Source: Ricordea florida (Eukaryota; Cnidaria; Anthozoa; Corallimorpharia; Ricordeidae). From it: a stretch of DNA of 64,000 bases. The notes beneath the pieces were generated by a model. That model had not been told where the DNA came from and did no database searches. It saw nothing but the letters and a program-made list of their open reading frames with translations. The translations under genes were made by a program, and so were the position numbers. Position 1 is the first letter of the stretch. Each line of letters opens with the position of its first letter. The DNA lies in NCBI GenBank assembly GCA_949710005.1, contig OX453276.1:2312701-2376700 (forward strand), given 5' to 3'. Shown here one piece after another: positions 30,801 through 35,330 of this stretch.

Positions 30801-32160
30801 AAGGTAAATTGTCACCCAAGAAGAGTTGTATTGATATTTAAACAAATTCTCCTCACTAGTACCATATCGAATATATGAAAAACAGTATGGAGAAAATAAG
30901 TATTGATATTGGGGCTTAAAGGGTTAAATCAAGGTAAATAGTGGCATAATATTTACAGTTTAATTACAGTGTAAAGCCACTATTCACCGAGATTGAAGAG
31001 AATAATTGTTTTCTTATGTACCATTGAAGCAACTTCAGTAACCTTTCTTGGTGACAGCTGTAAAGCCGCCGTCCATTTTCTTTTTCTTCTACCAAACTTC
31101 ATTTGTACAAGGTCCACAACGCTTCCCCAGAATCGACTGCACTATTCACCTTGTAGGAGGTGAACAGTGTTGAATATTCCGACATGGTAAGCCAGTTACT
31201 AGCTAGATTGCTCAAAATGCCAAGGTTGCTGAGTTGGTATATACTTAACTAAAATAGTTTTTGCGTCCGCTTTTGAAACCTTGAAAATGAATCAGACTTG
31301 TAAGATGAAGGAACGGAATACGGTTGTCATCTGATAATAGCCAGTTTTAGTTTTTTCCATTGCAAAATGCAAAATTGAATTTGTTTTTAAATGCACAGAA
31401 TCTTCGAGTAACGATTGACGCACAATGCATTTCATCTGAACTCTCTGGACAATGGGCTTCTACCAAAACAGTAAATTGAGCTCAAAAACCAGCTGTCTTT
31501 CAGCGCGAGTAAAACATAACTTAGTTAATTATTTTCGGATTTCGGATTGTTAGATTAGAATTGCATGAAGATTATGCTTTTGACTGTCTCATTGTTGGTA
31601 TTCTTCGGTGCGTGCTTTTTCTGTCATGTTTGTTAGTTTACCACGAGTTTGGATTTCCTTGAAGCGGCACCTTTAATATTATTTTAATTGCCAACCAAAG
31701 ATAAAAGTCTTGAGGCGTCTGGCATATGTTGATTAGAATAACAAATGTTGAAGACTTTCTCATTGTTGTCCTAAATCTAGCTCACTTGAAATAAAATTAA
31801 ATTTAAATCTTTCTTATGTTCTCTTTATAAAATTGTGAGAATATTGTTCGCTTTAGATGATTCAACGGAGGAAAATTGCGTGCACCTGAACTCAGTTCAA
31901 GAAAGGCCGGCTGGTTGCCCCGTCTCTATATAAATCTGCGTGTTGTTGTGTTGTCTGAGTGTACACTTTCGTAGGGATCGATAACTTTTTGGCCTAATAC
32001 GCTTGGCTGTCCATTGCTAACATCAAGAGACCTCCAAAATTTGGGAAGTATATGAATAATAGATGTGTTTTTGATTCAATTTAAAAATGATATAGATATT
32101 TCTATTTGAAACAATAATGTACTTACGTAAAGTCAGAGCGAGCCAGAAAAGCGGCCACAT
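5966..32160 (-). CDS. adhesion GPCR with two N-terminal C-type-lectin-like domains (19-exon gene model)
   Basis: A surface receptor expected to bind an outside ligand through lectin-like domains, self-cleave at its GPS and signal through a family B2 seven-helix bundle. I joined 19 exons by GT-AG sites and matching phases: 32160-32127, 30052-29231, 28415-27898, 26782-26723, 26060-25883, 25050(or 25069)-24961, 24217-24154, 23350-23251, 22436-22384, 21197-21077, 15658-15555, 15444-15339, 15242-15092, 14471-14387, 13105-13039, 12355-12273, 11492-11366, 10054-10013, 6136-5966. The model gives about 991 residues: signal peptide 1-11, two CTLDs about 12-285, Ser/Thr-rich stalk 286-457, GAIN about 458-675 with GPS near 645-672, 7TM about 690-930, tail to 991. 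Every junction is phase-consistent except exon 5/6, which works only with the weaker acceptor at 25050 or an unseen micro-exon. Introns carry a piggyBac element and an LTR retrotransposon, both antisense to the gene. Confidence 0.88.
6305..6470. repeat. dispersed repeat with TTTAGTATATA-type ends
   Basis: Contains TTAGTATATACAAACTCAGC near 6313 and GCCACTATTCACAGAGATTG with TTTAGTATATAACAATAAAG further right. The same modules recur at 9760-9985 and 30970-31250, where a palindromic TTCACC...GGTGAA core is also present. It is probably a non-autonomous DNA transposon family. It sits in the last intron of the adhesion GPCR gene. Confidence 0.55.
6717..9711 (+). mobile_element. full-length piggyBac transposon
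   Basis: A 2995-bp element between perfect TTAA duplications (6713-6716 and 9712-9715). The ends are CCCTTTCATACAT on the left and the inversion of CCCTATCATGCAT on the right. Sub-terminal hairpins built on GTTGTT...CCA...CAACAAC lie near 6734-6750, 7068-7090 and 9559-9582. It carries one intact transposase frame. The leader has a credible intron: donor CCAG/GTAAGT at 6921/6922 and acceptor CTCTTTAG at 7433. An ATTAAA hexamer near 9506 could serve 3' processing. It lies antisense inside the last intron of the adhesion GPCR gene. Short, slightly unequal TIRs with sub-terminal repeats fit the superfamily. Confidence 0.95.
7446..9317 (+). CDS. piggyBac transposase (intact)
   Basis: A 623-residue cut-and-paste DNA transposase of the DDE_Tnp_1_7 family, acting in the nucleus at TTAA sites. 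The N-terminus is acidic (35-90). The catalytic Asp triad is visible as SVDEQ (Asp264), FFDNFF (Asp345) and GGVDLCD (Asp460, with Asp463), close to the positions in the moth enzyme. A basic linker (about 553-580) precedes a Cys/His-rich C-terminal zinc-binding domain (CRHC..., CTKC, HLC), which in this family contacts the sub-terminal DNA. No internal stop or frameshift is present. The ATG sits just after the predicted leader acceptor. Length and motifs suggest a functional enzyme, but activity is inference. A host-domesticated gene is less likely because complete TIRs and TTAA duplications remain. Confidence 0.96.
   Translation: MATSGPSGISTRSFYGARARAQRERNHFTVIEPNFDESDGESDSNEDELASIDEDESNYSSQSDTEESGDECDAEVGGGDNGERAVEENNAAGSSGTSGNTQSMRWRKRQPVLYDVNFKGEPFPPPPVEEYTPLQYFKHFFDDALIDHIAEQTNLYSVQSTGSSICVDHDEMEMYLGVLVMMSIIKLPQIRMYWSSETRVPSVADVMSINRFEKIKQYFHCNDNTKHVPVTHEDHDKLFKVRPVINSLVEKCRQVPQEEYHSVDEQIIPTKSRTSLKQYLPNKPNKWGIKVWARCGVSGMVYDFEIYTGKSSKAEAQPNLLMGGNVVYRLTRTLPRNVNHKVFFDNFFSSIALMNCLKKDAFWAVATIRKDRLKGAADHLLSEKELKKKGRGSFDYVVEANSGVTVLRWFDNGLVQMVSNYVGNDLASQARRWSKKEGRFINIERPTMVVEYNCHMGGVDLCDMLLSLYRIRHRSTKYYMHIVFYCIGVAVVNGWLLYRRHMDQKNVPAKNQLCLLKFQADLAASLCKAGKICGEAVRQRGRPSSTPPVPVATPSRKRKAASVPNPTKDIQIDQVGHFPVLQDKQQRCRHCKTGYSHIKCTKCGVHLCLVKARNCFPVFHAVQ
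9760..9990. repeat. dispersed repeat with palindromic TTCACCTAGGAGGTGAA core
   Basis: Holds CCAAGGTTGCTGAGTTGGTA at one side, the palindrome TTCACCTAGGAGGTGAA near 9809 and CCACTATTCACCGAGATTGA near 9946. The same three modules recur in inverted order at 30970-31250. It is a non-autonomous repeat in the last intron of the adhesion GPCR gene. Confidence 0.6.
10013..10054 (-). CDS. adhesion GPCR exon 18: end of TM7
   Basis: A 42-nt, 14-codon exon, GLLIFLLHCVRNSE, flanked by acceptor TTTTTATCTCAG and donor GAG/GTACGT, phase 0 on both sides. It completes TM7 begun in exon 17 (NSLQ|GLLIF), the usual family B2 pattern. Confidence 0.9.
10200..10478 (-). mobile_element. tRNA-derived SINE, minus orientation
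   Basis: Read on the minus strand, the head has pol III box B-like GGAGTTCGAGCCC and an upstream box A-like stretch (TAGTGTAGCTGTTAGCG). The body contains AAGAAACTTAACTCC and CATCCCATCC, and it ends beside an A/C-rich tract (10200-10237 on plus). Related copies lie at 26270-26480, 27350-27875 and 42090-42185. Confidence 0.75.
10617..10781. mobile_element. MITE-like element with AAACCGCAGTTTCT inverted ends
   Basis: The arms at 10617-10645 and 10753-10781 are imperfect inverted copies around AAACCGCAGTTTCT. The interior is non-coding and includes GAAGAGGTAAATCACTGGCC. It abuts the pentanucleotide repeat that starts at 10783. Confidence 0.6.
10783..10992. repeat. TACTA/TGCTA pentanucleotide microsatellite
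   Basis: About 200 bp of 5-bp units (CTATA, CTATG, CCATA variants). It resumes at 11221-11288 after an interruption by another repeat and the 81-bp inverted repeat. Frames running through it are artefacts of 5-bp periodicity. Confidence 0.95.
11049..11219. repeat. perfect 81-bp inverted repeat with 9-bp loop
   Basis: Arm 11049-11129 is exactly complementary to arm 11139-11219; the loop is 11130-11138. The centre of each arm reads GGAGGTGCTGACGTTTCGAG. It sits in the adhesion GPCR intron between exons 17 and 18, beside the pentanucleotide microsatellite. A foldback transposon or a recent palindromic duplication are the main options. I see no coding content. Confidence 0.95.
11221..11288. repeat. 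second block of the pentanucleotide microsatellite
   Basis: 5-bp units (CTATG, CTATA, CCATA) continue after the inverted repeat and end about 80 bp before exon 17. Confidence 0.9.
11366..11492 (-). CDS. adhesion GPCR exon 17: TM6 and start of TM7
   Basis: 127 nt, phase 2 to 0. Encodes VLFPLLGVTWLAGLL (the family B2 LLGxTW signature of TM6) and YVFTVLNSLQ at the start of TM7. The acceptor is ACTTTAG and the donor CTTCAG/GTAATT. Confidence 0.95.
11558..12205. repeat. 106-bp satellite-like tandem array 2
   Basis: About six units of the same 106-bp monomer as array 1 (GTTAGAACCACACTGTATAG...ATCCACAGATGAAAAA). They lie inside the intron between adhesion GPCR exons 16 and 17. Units differ by a few substitutions such as CACTGCATGG/CACTACATAG. 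Confidence 0.93.
12273..12355 (-). CDS. adhesion GPCR exon 16: TM5 end and third inner loop
   Basis: 83 nt, phase 0 to 2. Encodes INIVLFTCVAKEIV then a basic loop (RTELARMNSVR). The acceptor is TTTTTTCGCAG and the donor AAG/GTACGC. Array 2 begins less than 70 bp beyond the donor. Confidence 0.9.
13039..13105 (-). CDS. adhesion GPCR exon 15: second outer loop and TM5
   Basis: 67 nt, phase 2 to 0. Encodes CWLSTEHYFIWSFVGPVLL. The CWLS motif is the conserved ECL2 signature of adhesion receptors, with the Cys that pairs with TM3. The acceptor is CGTTTTAG and the donor GCG/GTACGT. Confidence 0.93.
13543..13762. mobile_element. MITE with AGGGACGGACCAT terminal inverted repeats
   Basis: The ends are inverted copies of about 29 bp (AGGGACGGACCAT...AAAGTGATGGGG). 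The inside is A-rich with repeated AATTCATGCA-like modules. A 5'-truncated copy lies at 53866-54067 inside copy 2 of the PAN-EGF gene but not in copy 1. This one is in the intron between exons 14 and 15. Confidence 0.85.
14081..14255. mobile_element. 175-bp MITE with 29-bp terminal inverted repeats
   Basis: 14081-14109 and 14227-14255 are inverted copies with one mismatch (TATGATAAGGG, ACAGAATCTATTTTTAG). It is non-coding. The frames across it on both strands are artefacts. It lies in the intron between exons 14 and 15. Confidence 0.85.
14387..14471 (-). CDS. adhesion GPCR exon 14: TM4
   Basis: 85 nt, phase 1 to 2. Encodes GFPGIVVGGSLAIANFVAGG, then HQYTDSSW leading into the CWLS of exon 15. 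The acceptor is CATTTTAAG and the donor CTG/GTGAGT. Confidence 0.88.
15092..15242 (-). CDS. adhesion GPCR exon 13: TM3 and start of TM4
   Basis: 151 nt, phase 0 to 1. Encodes FIHYFYLVSFCWMLIEGIML, the classic family B2 TM3 with WMLxEG, then a Cys-rich start of TM4. The acceptor is CTTCCCTGCCAG and the donor TTAG/GTGAGA. Confidence 0.96.
15339..15444 (-). CDS. adhesion GPCR exon 12: TM2
   Basis: 106 nt, phase 2 to 0. Encodes VHVNLVGALAMAQLVFLAGI, with the HxNL pattern of family B TM2. The acceptor is TTTTTTGCACAG and the donor CAG/GTTAAA. Confidence 0.93.
15555..15658 (-). CDS. adhesion GPCR exon 11: TM1
   Basis: 104 nt, phase 0 to 2. Encodes ALQLITYVGLSVSLIGETIT and the rest of TM1. It joins the GPS exon in phase 0. 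The intron between them (15659-21076) contains the LTR retrotransposon. The acceptor is ATCATTTCAG and the donor GCT/GTGAGT. Confidence 0.93.
15806..15868. repeat. (TTA)n microsatellite
   Basis: About 20 trinucleotide units of TTA/ATT in the intron between exons 10 and 11. Confidence 0.97.
16119..16279 (+). repeat. 5' long terminal repeat
   Basis: 161 bp. Its first 20 bases form a small hairpin (TGTAATG/CATTACA). It differs from the 3' LTR at a single site. Confidence 0.96.
16329..18746 (+). CDS. gag-protease-RT-RNase H part of the LTR retrotransposon polyprotein
   Basis: 805 codons in one frame, so gag and pol are fused. The likelier start is the second Met at 16353. The gag part (10-200) is followed by zinc knuckles (207-242: CFKCGG..., CNSCQKYGHYARCC). 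The protease active site is VDSGAS near 324. RT spans about 480-640 with KLDLNQGYHQ and the catalytic ISDD near 597-600, Ser replacing the usual Tyr as in other Ty3/gypsy lineages. RNase H begins near 700 with LVDASPVGLGAVL. The frame is lost inside RNase H after HFRIYL and stops at 18744-18746. The rest continues in another frame from about 18692, so the element is probably not autonomous. Confidence 0.94.
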   Translation: MTECVLVVMATAIPTFEAFDISVHSDGAIAQRWRKWIKRLENLFIAAAISDKKRQRALLLYYAGEEVSEIFDTLPDTGEDFETAKTKLNAYFDPKKNVEFEIYTFRQAKQSLGETMNSYHSRLRQLAATCEFHDVDKEVKSQIIQSCTSQRLRRKALRDSTMTLEALLAEARALEVSEQQATDIESPGSANAVFPQESKTQDKTARCFKCGGSWPHDAKAGCPAQNRKCNSCQKYGHYARCCRGSQKGQSPGKGGTPRKGNRKQRRRNFKPPRTVNRVNEESKPRSSPSSSGDEYTFTLDSPTKVSAPFVSLKVNGVICKFLVDSGASVNIVSHDVSKMLNRRLELCDTEVYAFNSSKPLPVLGKFKALVESKCHSVDSEFLVVDGKTSLLGYTTATDLGILQIANAVSVERNVFQNYPSLFSGLGKMKSVEVKLHIDENVKPVHQSHRRIPFHQRKNLEACVESLLQQDIIEPSDGPTPWVSPVVLVPKLKQPGGVRLCVDMREANKAIIRERHLMPTLDEVVHDLNGAKVFSKLDLNQGYHQLVLHPDSRHITTFSTHFGLFRYKRLSFGINAAAEKFQNVIAPAISDIPNVKNISDDVIIYGVNTEDHDKTLHAVLTRFKELNLTLNKGKCQFYMPRIEFFGMVFSADGMSPDPAKVEAIKQAEAPTSVSDVRSLLGMTNYVSRFIRDYADIVAPLRNLTHKGVEFKWEDVHQAALDRLKRSLTSDEVMAYFDPSKKSILLVDASPVGLGAVLTQDGKVISYASKALSSVERRYSQIEREALAIAWGCHHFRIYLLEVTSKS
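18692..20359 (+). CDS. RNase H end and integrase of the LTR retrotransposon
   Basis: Continuation of pol after a one-base frame change around 18700-18735. It has the RNase H end (VVTDHKPLL), an HHCC zinc-binding region (HEGHQG..., CTPCQ), and the integrase DDE core visible as SIDFCE, VKSDNGPPF and NGEVERF. A C-terminal basic/Pro-rich tail ends at 20359, with no clear chromodomain. The Met at the frame start is not a real initiator. The overlap with the upstream frame is short and lacks an evident slippery site, so a disabling indel or a sequencing error is likelier than programmed frameshifting. Confidence 0.9.
   Translation: MGLSSLPYLPPGSHFKVVTDHKPLLSIFNSATSQASARIENWRLKLQSFNFDVFYARGDLNPADYISRHLQSDTNCDLIAESAEQYVNFVMSQATPKALSREEIIEATRKDVTLQEVMRLISTGQWDNLKPVEGVDPNTLKIFANVRSELTSVDGNLVLRGRRIVIPDALQKQVVKLAHEGHQGLVKTRTLLRSKVWFPRMDSLVDSIVKRCTPCQVAMPKFSREPLQMTLLPSGPWEQVSIDFCEVAGHYVLVVIDDYSRFPEIEIVHSTSAKTVIPKLDRIFAAYGIPQVVKSDNGPPFNGSEFAQFAKYLGFKHRKVSPLWPEANGEVERFMKTFGKVLRTTAHWKQDMYQFLRNYRATPHCTTGVAPATALFGRPIRTKLPNPVVVTSGESHDPVTMRQRDAHQKLKIKTRAESRRTIKDCDIQVGDTVLVKQPKQQKLSTPYHPTPLTVTKKHHSMLTAENDDRKVTRNSSYFKKLLAEDTTLRTSPALEGETVGLDAEPSSPPSPIPVSVQGFTDSPVDPGGNAEILTESMPRRSPRVSVPPRRLIEEI
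20674..20834 (+). repeat. 3' long terminal repeat
   Basis: 161 bp, preceded directly by a polypurine tract (about 20658-20673) and followed by the AGAAG target duplication. Confidence 0.96.
21077..21197 (-). CDS. adhesion GPCR exon 10: GPS cleavage site and tethered agonist
   Basis: 121 nt, phase 2 to 0. Encodes GSWSDVGCSLVE...CTCNHLTNFAVLMDV. The CxCNHLT sequence is the GPS, with expected autoproteolysis between Leu and Thr, leaving TNFAVLM as the tethered agonist. The catalytic His and Thr and all GPS cysteines are present. The donor is AAG/GTAAGA and the acceptor GGAATTGTAG. Confidence 0.97.
21255..21500. repeat. AT-rich low-complexity with TTAAT/TTAA repeats
   Basis: Short runs of TTAAT (about 21259-21280) and TTAA/AATT (about 21461-21482) in AT-rich intron sequence between exons 9 and 10. 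No exon is seen here. Confidence 0.7.
22384..22436 (-). CDS. adhesion GPCR exon 9: GAIN strand with first GPS cysteine
   Basis: 53 nt, phase 0 to 2. Encodes MVDKDVQRSCVFWNYSI. The CVFWNY sequence is the conserved Cys-x-x-Trp strand before the GPS. The acceptor is TGATTTCAG and the donor TAC/GTAAGA. The phase fits exon 10 exactly. Confidence 0.92.
22451..22548. repeat. AGTATCAGAATA-type short tandem repeat
   Basis: Imperfect 6-12 bp units (CAGTAT, AGAATA, AAGTAT) just upstream of exon 9 on the minus strand. Confidence 0.8.
23180..23278 (-). repeat. 33-bp in-frame tandem triplication carrying the exon 8 splice donor
   Basis: Three head-to-tail 33-bp units: 23180-23212, 23213-23245 and 23246-23278. 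The middle unit has one substitution (GTTGAA for GCTGAA). On the minus strand each unit encodes eleven residues (NITLIFSTLEV; NTLEV in the middle unit) and carries its own CTAGAG/GTAAAT donor. The first donor (after 23251) gives the normal exon. The others would add 11 or 22 residues to one GAIN beta-strand region without breaking the frame. Confidence 0.95.
23251..23350 (-). CDS. adhesion GPCR exon 8: GAIN subdomain B
   Basis: 100 nt with the first donor, phase 2 to 0. Encodes NKRLNSRIFGTAMN...PKNITLIFSTLE. The acceptor is TTTTGCTGCACTAG. In-frame alternative ends at 23218 and 23185 arise from the 33-bp triplication. Confidence 0.9.
24154..24217 (-). CDS. adhesion GPCR exon 7: GAIN helix/strand
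   Basis: 64 nt, phase 1 to 2. Encodes TVVVTALYRNLHKYVKKSTT. The ALYRNL stretch resembles the VVYKNL helix of other GAIN domains. The acceptor is TTTTGTTTCAG and the donor AAA/GTAAGA. Confidence 0.88.
24961..25069 (-). CDS. adhesion GPCR exon 6: GAIN segment, 5' end uncertain
   Basis: Encodes VSMVTRGQPTDFTFVEDDG... and KITLPSLLFENQ. From the strong acceptor GTTTTACAG (exon start 25069) the frame needs phase 0, but exon 5 ends in phase 1. The internal acceptor CTCGAG (exon start 25050) fits phase 1 but has a poor pyrimidine tract. Either that acceptor is used or a small exon between 25070 and 25882 was missed. The donor is CAAG/GTATTT. Confidence 0.75.
25205..25420. repeat. dispersed repeat (AACAAGGCCGAAACAGC family)
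   Basis: Shares modules with 53047-53332: CATAATGTGGGAACC, GCTCATCTGCTAGCTG, CTGTCCATGGCTGCTGGC and GGTAGCAACAGGG. A piece in reverse orientation is at about 22600-22660. It has no coding content and lies in the intron between exons 5 and 6. Confidence 0.8.
25883..26060 (-). CDS. adhesion GPCR exon 5: GAIN subdomain A
   Basis: 178 nt, phase 0 to 1. Encodes YDVIDAARIMEEFALKYASF, a typical GAIN helix pattern, and an Asn-rich end. The acceptor is AAAACGTAG and the donor TATAG/GTAAGC. Confidence 0.9.
26270..26480. mobile_element. partial SINE-family copy
   Basis: Shares AAGGCCCACACGGCCGGAG, ACCTGGGAGTATTGTTACTC and GGATGGGATGCTAG modules with the SINE at 10.2-10.5 kb, but without a recognisable pol III box B. 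It is intronic. Confidence 0.6.
26723..26782 (-). CDS. adhesion GPCR exon 4: short linker into GAIN
   Basis: 60 nt, phase 0 to 0, encoding LSHFKKAMASLSPRDPESLR. The acceptor is strong (branch-like TACTAAT, then GTTGTTTTTTATTGATAG) and the donor is AGG/GTAAGG. No known motif by itself; it is included because sites and phase fit both neighbours. Confidence 0.78.
26805..26930. repeat. GAT/AAT-rich imperfect microsatellite
   Basis: Runs of GATGATAATGATGAC type. The Asp/Asn-rich plus-strand frame here (26774-27082) is a repeat artefact. Confidence 0.85.
27350..27875. mobile_element. SINE-family copy with an internally amplified 95-bp module
   Basis: The outer parts match the SINE at 10.2-10.5 kb (AGCCTTAAAGCCC on one side, CATCACCAGGGCTCGAACTG on the other). 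The inner module (AAGTTACCCCCAGCATTATA ... AAGGAAACAACAC) is repeated about four times with a period of 95 bp, starting near 27409, 27505, 27600 and 27695. It is in the intron between exons 3 and 4. Confidence 0.88.
27898..28415 (-). CDS. adhesion GPCR exon 3: Ser/Thr-rich stalk
   Basis: 518 nt, phase 1 to 0, about 172 residues very rich in Ser and Thr (TATENRTTSTASLNSL at the start). It has no Cys and probably forms an O-glycosylated mucin-like spacer between the lectin-like domains and GAIN. The acceptor is CTCTCTTTCTAG and the donor AAG/GTACGT. Confidence 0.88.
28735..28990 (+). mobile_element. tRNA-derived SINE, plus orientation
   Basis: The head has box A-like TGGCGCAGTGGTGAGAGCG and box B GGTTCGATACC. 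The body has TTCTCTACTCTGCTCCGAGA and TTTTCTCCGGGTACTCCGG, and the tail is a TTTGATT-rich simple repeat. The GGTTGGCGCAG head motif is stuttered three times at the 5' side. It lies in the intron between exons 2 and 3. Confidence 0.88.
29231..30052 (-). CDS. adhesion GPCR exon 2: two C-type-lectin-like domains
   Basis: 822 nt, phase 1 to 1, 274 residues. CTLD 1 runs from TTYVYTSDFRIFESMESW through GEFWIGLV, TDWCYVL and GFICQY. CTLD 2 starts at TWEDARRFCQNNGSFLAVF with RVFWVGLV, KDWCHVL and SPFICQ. The cysteine and WIGL framework is kept in both. The EPN/QPD and WND calcium-sugar motifs are absent, so protein binding or calcium-independent recognition is likelier. A single exon carries both domains. 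The acceptor is TACCTTTCTCCAG and the donor CCA/GTGAGT. Confidence 0.94.
30720..30923. mobile_element. TTAA-inserted MITE (piggyBac-type), copy B
   Basis: A 204-bp element between TTAA duplications (30716-30719 and 30924-30927), inverted relative to and the same length as the copy at 1760-1963. It lies in intron 1 of the adhesion GPCR gene. Confidence 0.88.
30970..31250. repeat. dispersed repeat with TTCACC...GGTGAA core
   Basis: Inverted relative to the copy at 9760-9990. Shares CCACTATTCACCGAGATTGA, a central AGGAGGTGAA and CCAAGGTTGCTGAGTTGGTA. Intronic and non-coding. Confidence 0.6.
32127..32160 (-). CDS. adhesion GPCR exon 1: start codon and signal peptide
   Basis: The ATG at 32160 opens MWPLFWLALTL, a short hydrophobic signal peptide, followed in phase 1 by the donor TTAC/GTAAGT. 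The phase fits exon 2. An in-frame TAA lies three codons upstream, so this ATG is the first possible one. Alternative first exons cannot be excluded. Confidence 0.75.
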
Positions 32161-35100
32161 TGCAAGTTATGGAGTAAAACCGCTTATTGGATCCTTAAAA
32201 TTGTAGAAAAAAATTCCTTGTGTGGTAATCGTATGACTGATATCCGCCGATACCACTGCACACAACAACGAAAACACTGTTGTGACTGAAAAGTGTAATA
32301 AAGAATCGTTAATCAAACGGTATAACATGCAAAGGAATCAGTTTTTAAGTAAGAGAATTACGCACATGAATTACAAGTTCCAGGAGTAAGGCATTTTTAA
32401 TTTATGATATAAATCCAGCTAACTAAAATTACTGACTTTTTTTAGCTGATTTGTTTTGCTATTTATTTATCTATTATGTACGTGCGTTTTTAAACTGATT
32501 TTATCGCTATTTTCACGTAGGCTTTTCAACTTGTTTGTTCAATTATCACACCGGGAATTTTGGTCAATTGTCCTGGAAGGCAAATAAGTACAATGATTAG
32601 ATCACATGAAAAGGAGAGTATAACTGAATCCTCCGACAGAAAATATTTTCTACCCTCACGCAATTTTTAGAACGATTTTTCCCAATTGTTTGAAAACGTG
32701 GGATCAGGGTACGTGAGTGGAATACATGTTTCTCATATTTTGCAAATCCCCGTTTATCAACTCCCATCCTTCGCAAAGGAAGTCATTACTGTTGTCACAC
32801 GGAAGGGTTGGCAAAATTAACTTCTCGCGTTTTTTTTTTCCTTGACTTAATGATAAAGATCCTTACGTTGAGGGTTTCACAATTTGGATAGCATACTGTG
32901 CTTAATCATCGCACTTACTCTGACATTTAATTAATATATCTTTTTTTAGGTTAGTTTTTTCACACCATGATTCATACCATTGCGTATTGCAACACGCGTC
33001 GCGCTTGTAACACTTTCAATGACTGTGTTCAACCTCGAGTTCAATGCAGTGATACGCTTCAAACCTTTTCCCGTTAGCTAAATCGGCTATATCTAACGAG
33101 CTAATATAGTTATTTATTGTAAATTATTTAAAGTCAGTGGTTGTTTGCGGAGTTTCAATGTCCGTGTGTAGGAAGTTCTAGATAGGACTGCAGTAAACGC
33201 CAACAACAGTTCCTTTCTGAATTGCCTCCACCCCGACGATCGAACTCCACAAACAACAACATCCACGATTCATTCCTTTTGGACACAAACCTTGAGGTCT
33301 AGGATGTGTTTTTGACTTTGAACTGTTTAAAGTTTGAAGGCAAACATTGGGAGCGTAAAATGTCTAAAAATCATCGTCTGAATTTTAATCTTTTTTCGAA
33401 GCTTTTTCTATTATGTAAGCAATTTGACTTCCGTTTAGGCAACTCATGATTTTATAATGCCAACTTCCAATCCTGACGCAACCGTTGTTAAACTCGTACA
33501 GTTTGCTCTCCCTTTTTCAATACGTTTCAGTTTTACTATGAGAATCGTGCAGCGCCTCTACGTTTTTGACACCTTACATTCAGAGGGCGACGCCTTCAAG
33601 TTTTTTATCCATTTTGCCTTACTTTTTGTAAACTCAATTTGACGGTCCTTTCGAGCTTAAGTAAGTTTTCAGGTACTGAGCACTGAGTGCACAGACGTGT
33701 CAGTGCGTAGATCTTAAAAAAAAAACAATTGCGAGCAACGAGTGTTCCATGTCAATATAAAACACAAATACGCTTTCTACTTGCACATTGCAAATGCATA
33801 CACAACCCAAACATTTCTTATCATAGTTTTTACATTAGAAATTACAGCAATTAATTTGACTCTTTTTGATATGGAATCAACTCACCTAGAGACCAAAATT
33901 AATTGAAAGAGGTAAAATCAACATCGTCAAATGTTCCATAAGGAAAGCCGCGACACCAGTGAAAAGAAGAAGGAAAGCTGCGCCGGGTAAAAAATGGAGT
34001 TGACCAGGTTACATAGTAGACTTTGCCACGTGATCTAATCTCCTGCACTAAAAGGCGGCCAATCACAGTCCTCTTTTATGCTATAAAATAAACATGAAAG
34101 TGAGACAGAACCATCTGCTTTGTTCTGGGCTCAATTCAAACAAAATTATCTCGTTTACTTGTCCTGAATAAGTAGTATTTATACCATTGCGTTTTGGTTG
34201 TGCACGAAAAAAAAATTCAAGCGCTTATAAAAGCGGAACTTTAATTATACGGTCCTATTTATTTCTTAGTAATGGGATAATAGCGCGTAACTAGAATCAA
34301 TCACTGGATTGTTATTTTTTTTTTTGGTAGAGTCGCTTCTGCTGGCAAAAAGGATCGAATTTTATGGCTCGTTCCTTTAAAAATATTTGAAATTATTTTC
34401 AGTTGGATAACGTAACATCCTTTTTGATGTTGGGTTTGTTTGTTTGTGGTTGGACACGAAATCTGGGGTTGTTTTGAAAAATCTGCTAATCCATACGGCA
34501 ATTCCTATCACCGAAAAGATGAAAGGAAGCCGGTGATGTATAAAGATATGAGCTGAGGGAGAATTAATAGGAAAAACCCTGCTGCTGCATGCTATATAGA
34601 TTTTAATGTGGATCAAATGTAACATAGCCTTAAGTTACATACGAAATTCGGCATATAGTAACAACAAGGCTAATTGACTGCCAAAGGCACACTTAATACC
34701 GGATTTTTACTCGCGGTCAATACTGTTATATGTAAATAAGAGCATATTAGTTCGAGAAGTGGCCATTATGTTCTAATATAAAGCCGATTCGCTTTTGTAG
34801 TTTCTGGATTAAAACGTGTGACCATGCCAAATGTCTAAAAAAAATTCAAGGAGGCCCGACTCCTGGCTGAATACCATTTATGTCCCCGGTGCTAATAAAT
34901 TATGATTCTGCACTTCCTTTTAGGGAAAATAGTAGCTTCTTAGAATCTGTGGTTTCGCCTGACTGACGTGAACTCAACAACCTTTGGGAACAAATTTTTA
35001 ACGTTGTAGCTAATAGATTTGTTGTAAGTATGCAATAACATGAAGGATACACTATTCCCAAACGCTGCCATAAAAGGAAAGAATAACACGATTTCCAATC

Positions 35101-35325
35101 TTCCATTTACTTGAAAAAAACTTGAGACTGTACTCGACCATTAAATCTTTGATGAACCATTTTCTTGATATTTTACCACGCTCCCTGTTTTATCATTGTA
35201 CAGACCTTCACGGTGTTTTTAACATTCTCATAGTTCTTATCGTCTCCTCGTGAGAGAAATATACTATTCATGTTCAGAGTGTTTGCTACATTTTGGATGG
35301 AAAGGATGACCAAAACATGATGTAT
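32161..35325. other. upstream region of the adhesion GPCR gene, no gene recognised
   Basis: Should contain the promoter and any 5' UTR exons. I see no convincing TATA box or exon. Several short frames (33457-33642, 34301-34625, 34900-35106) show no domain. Confidence 0.5.
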
Positions 35326-35330
35326 TGAAA

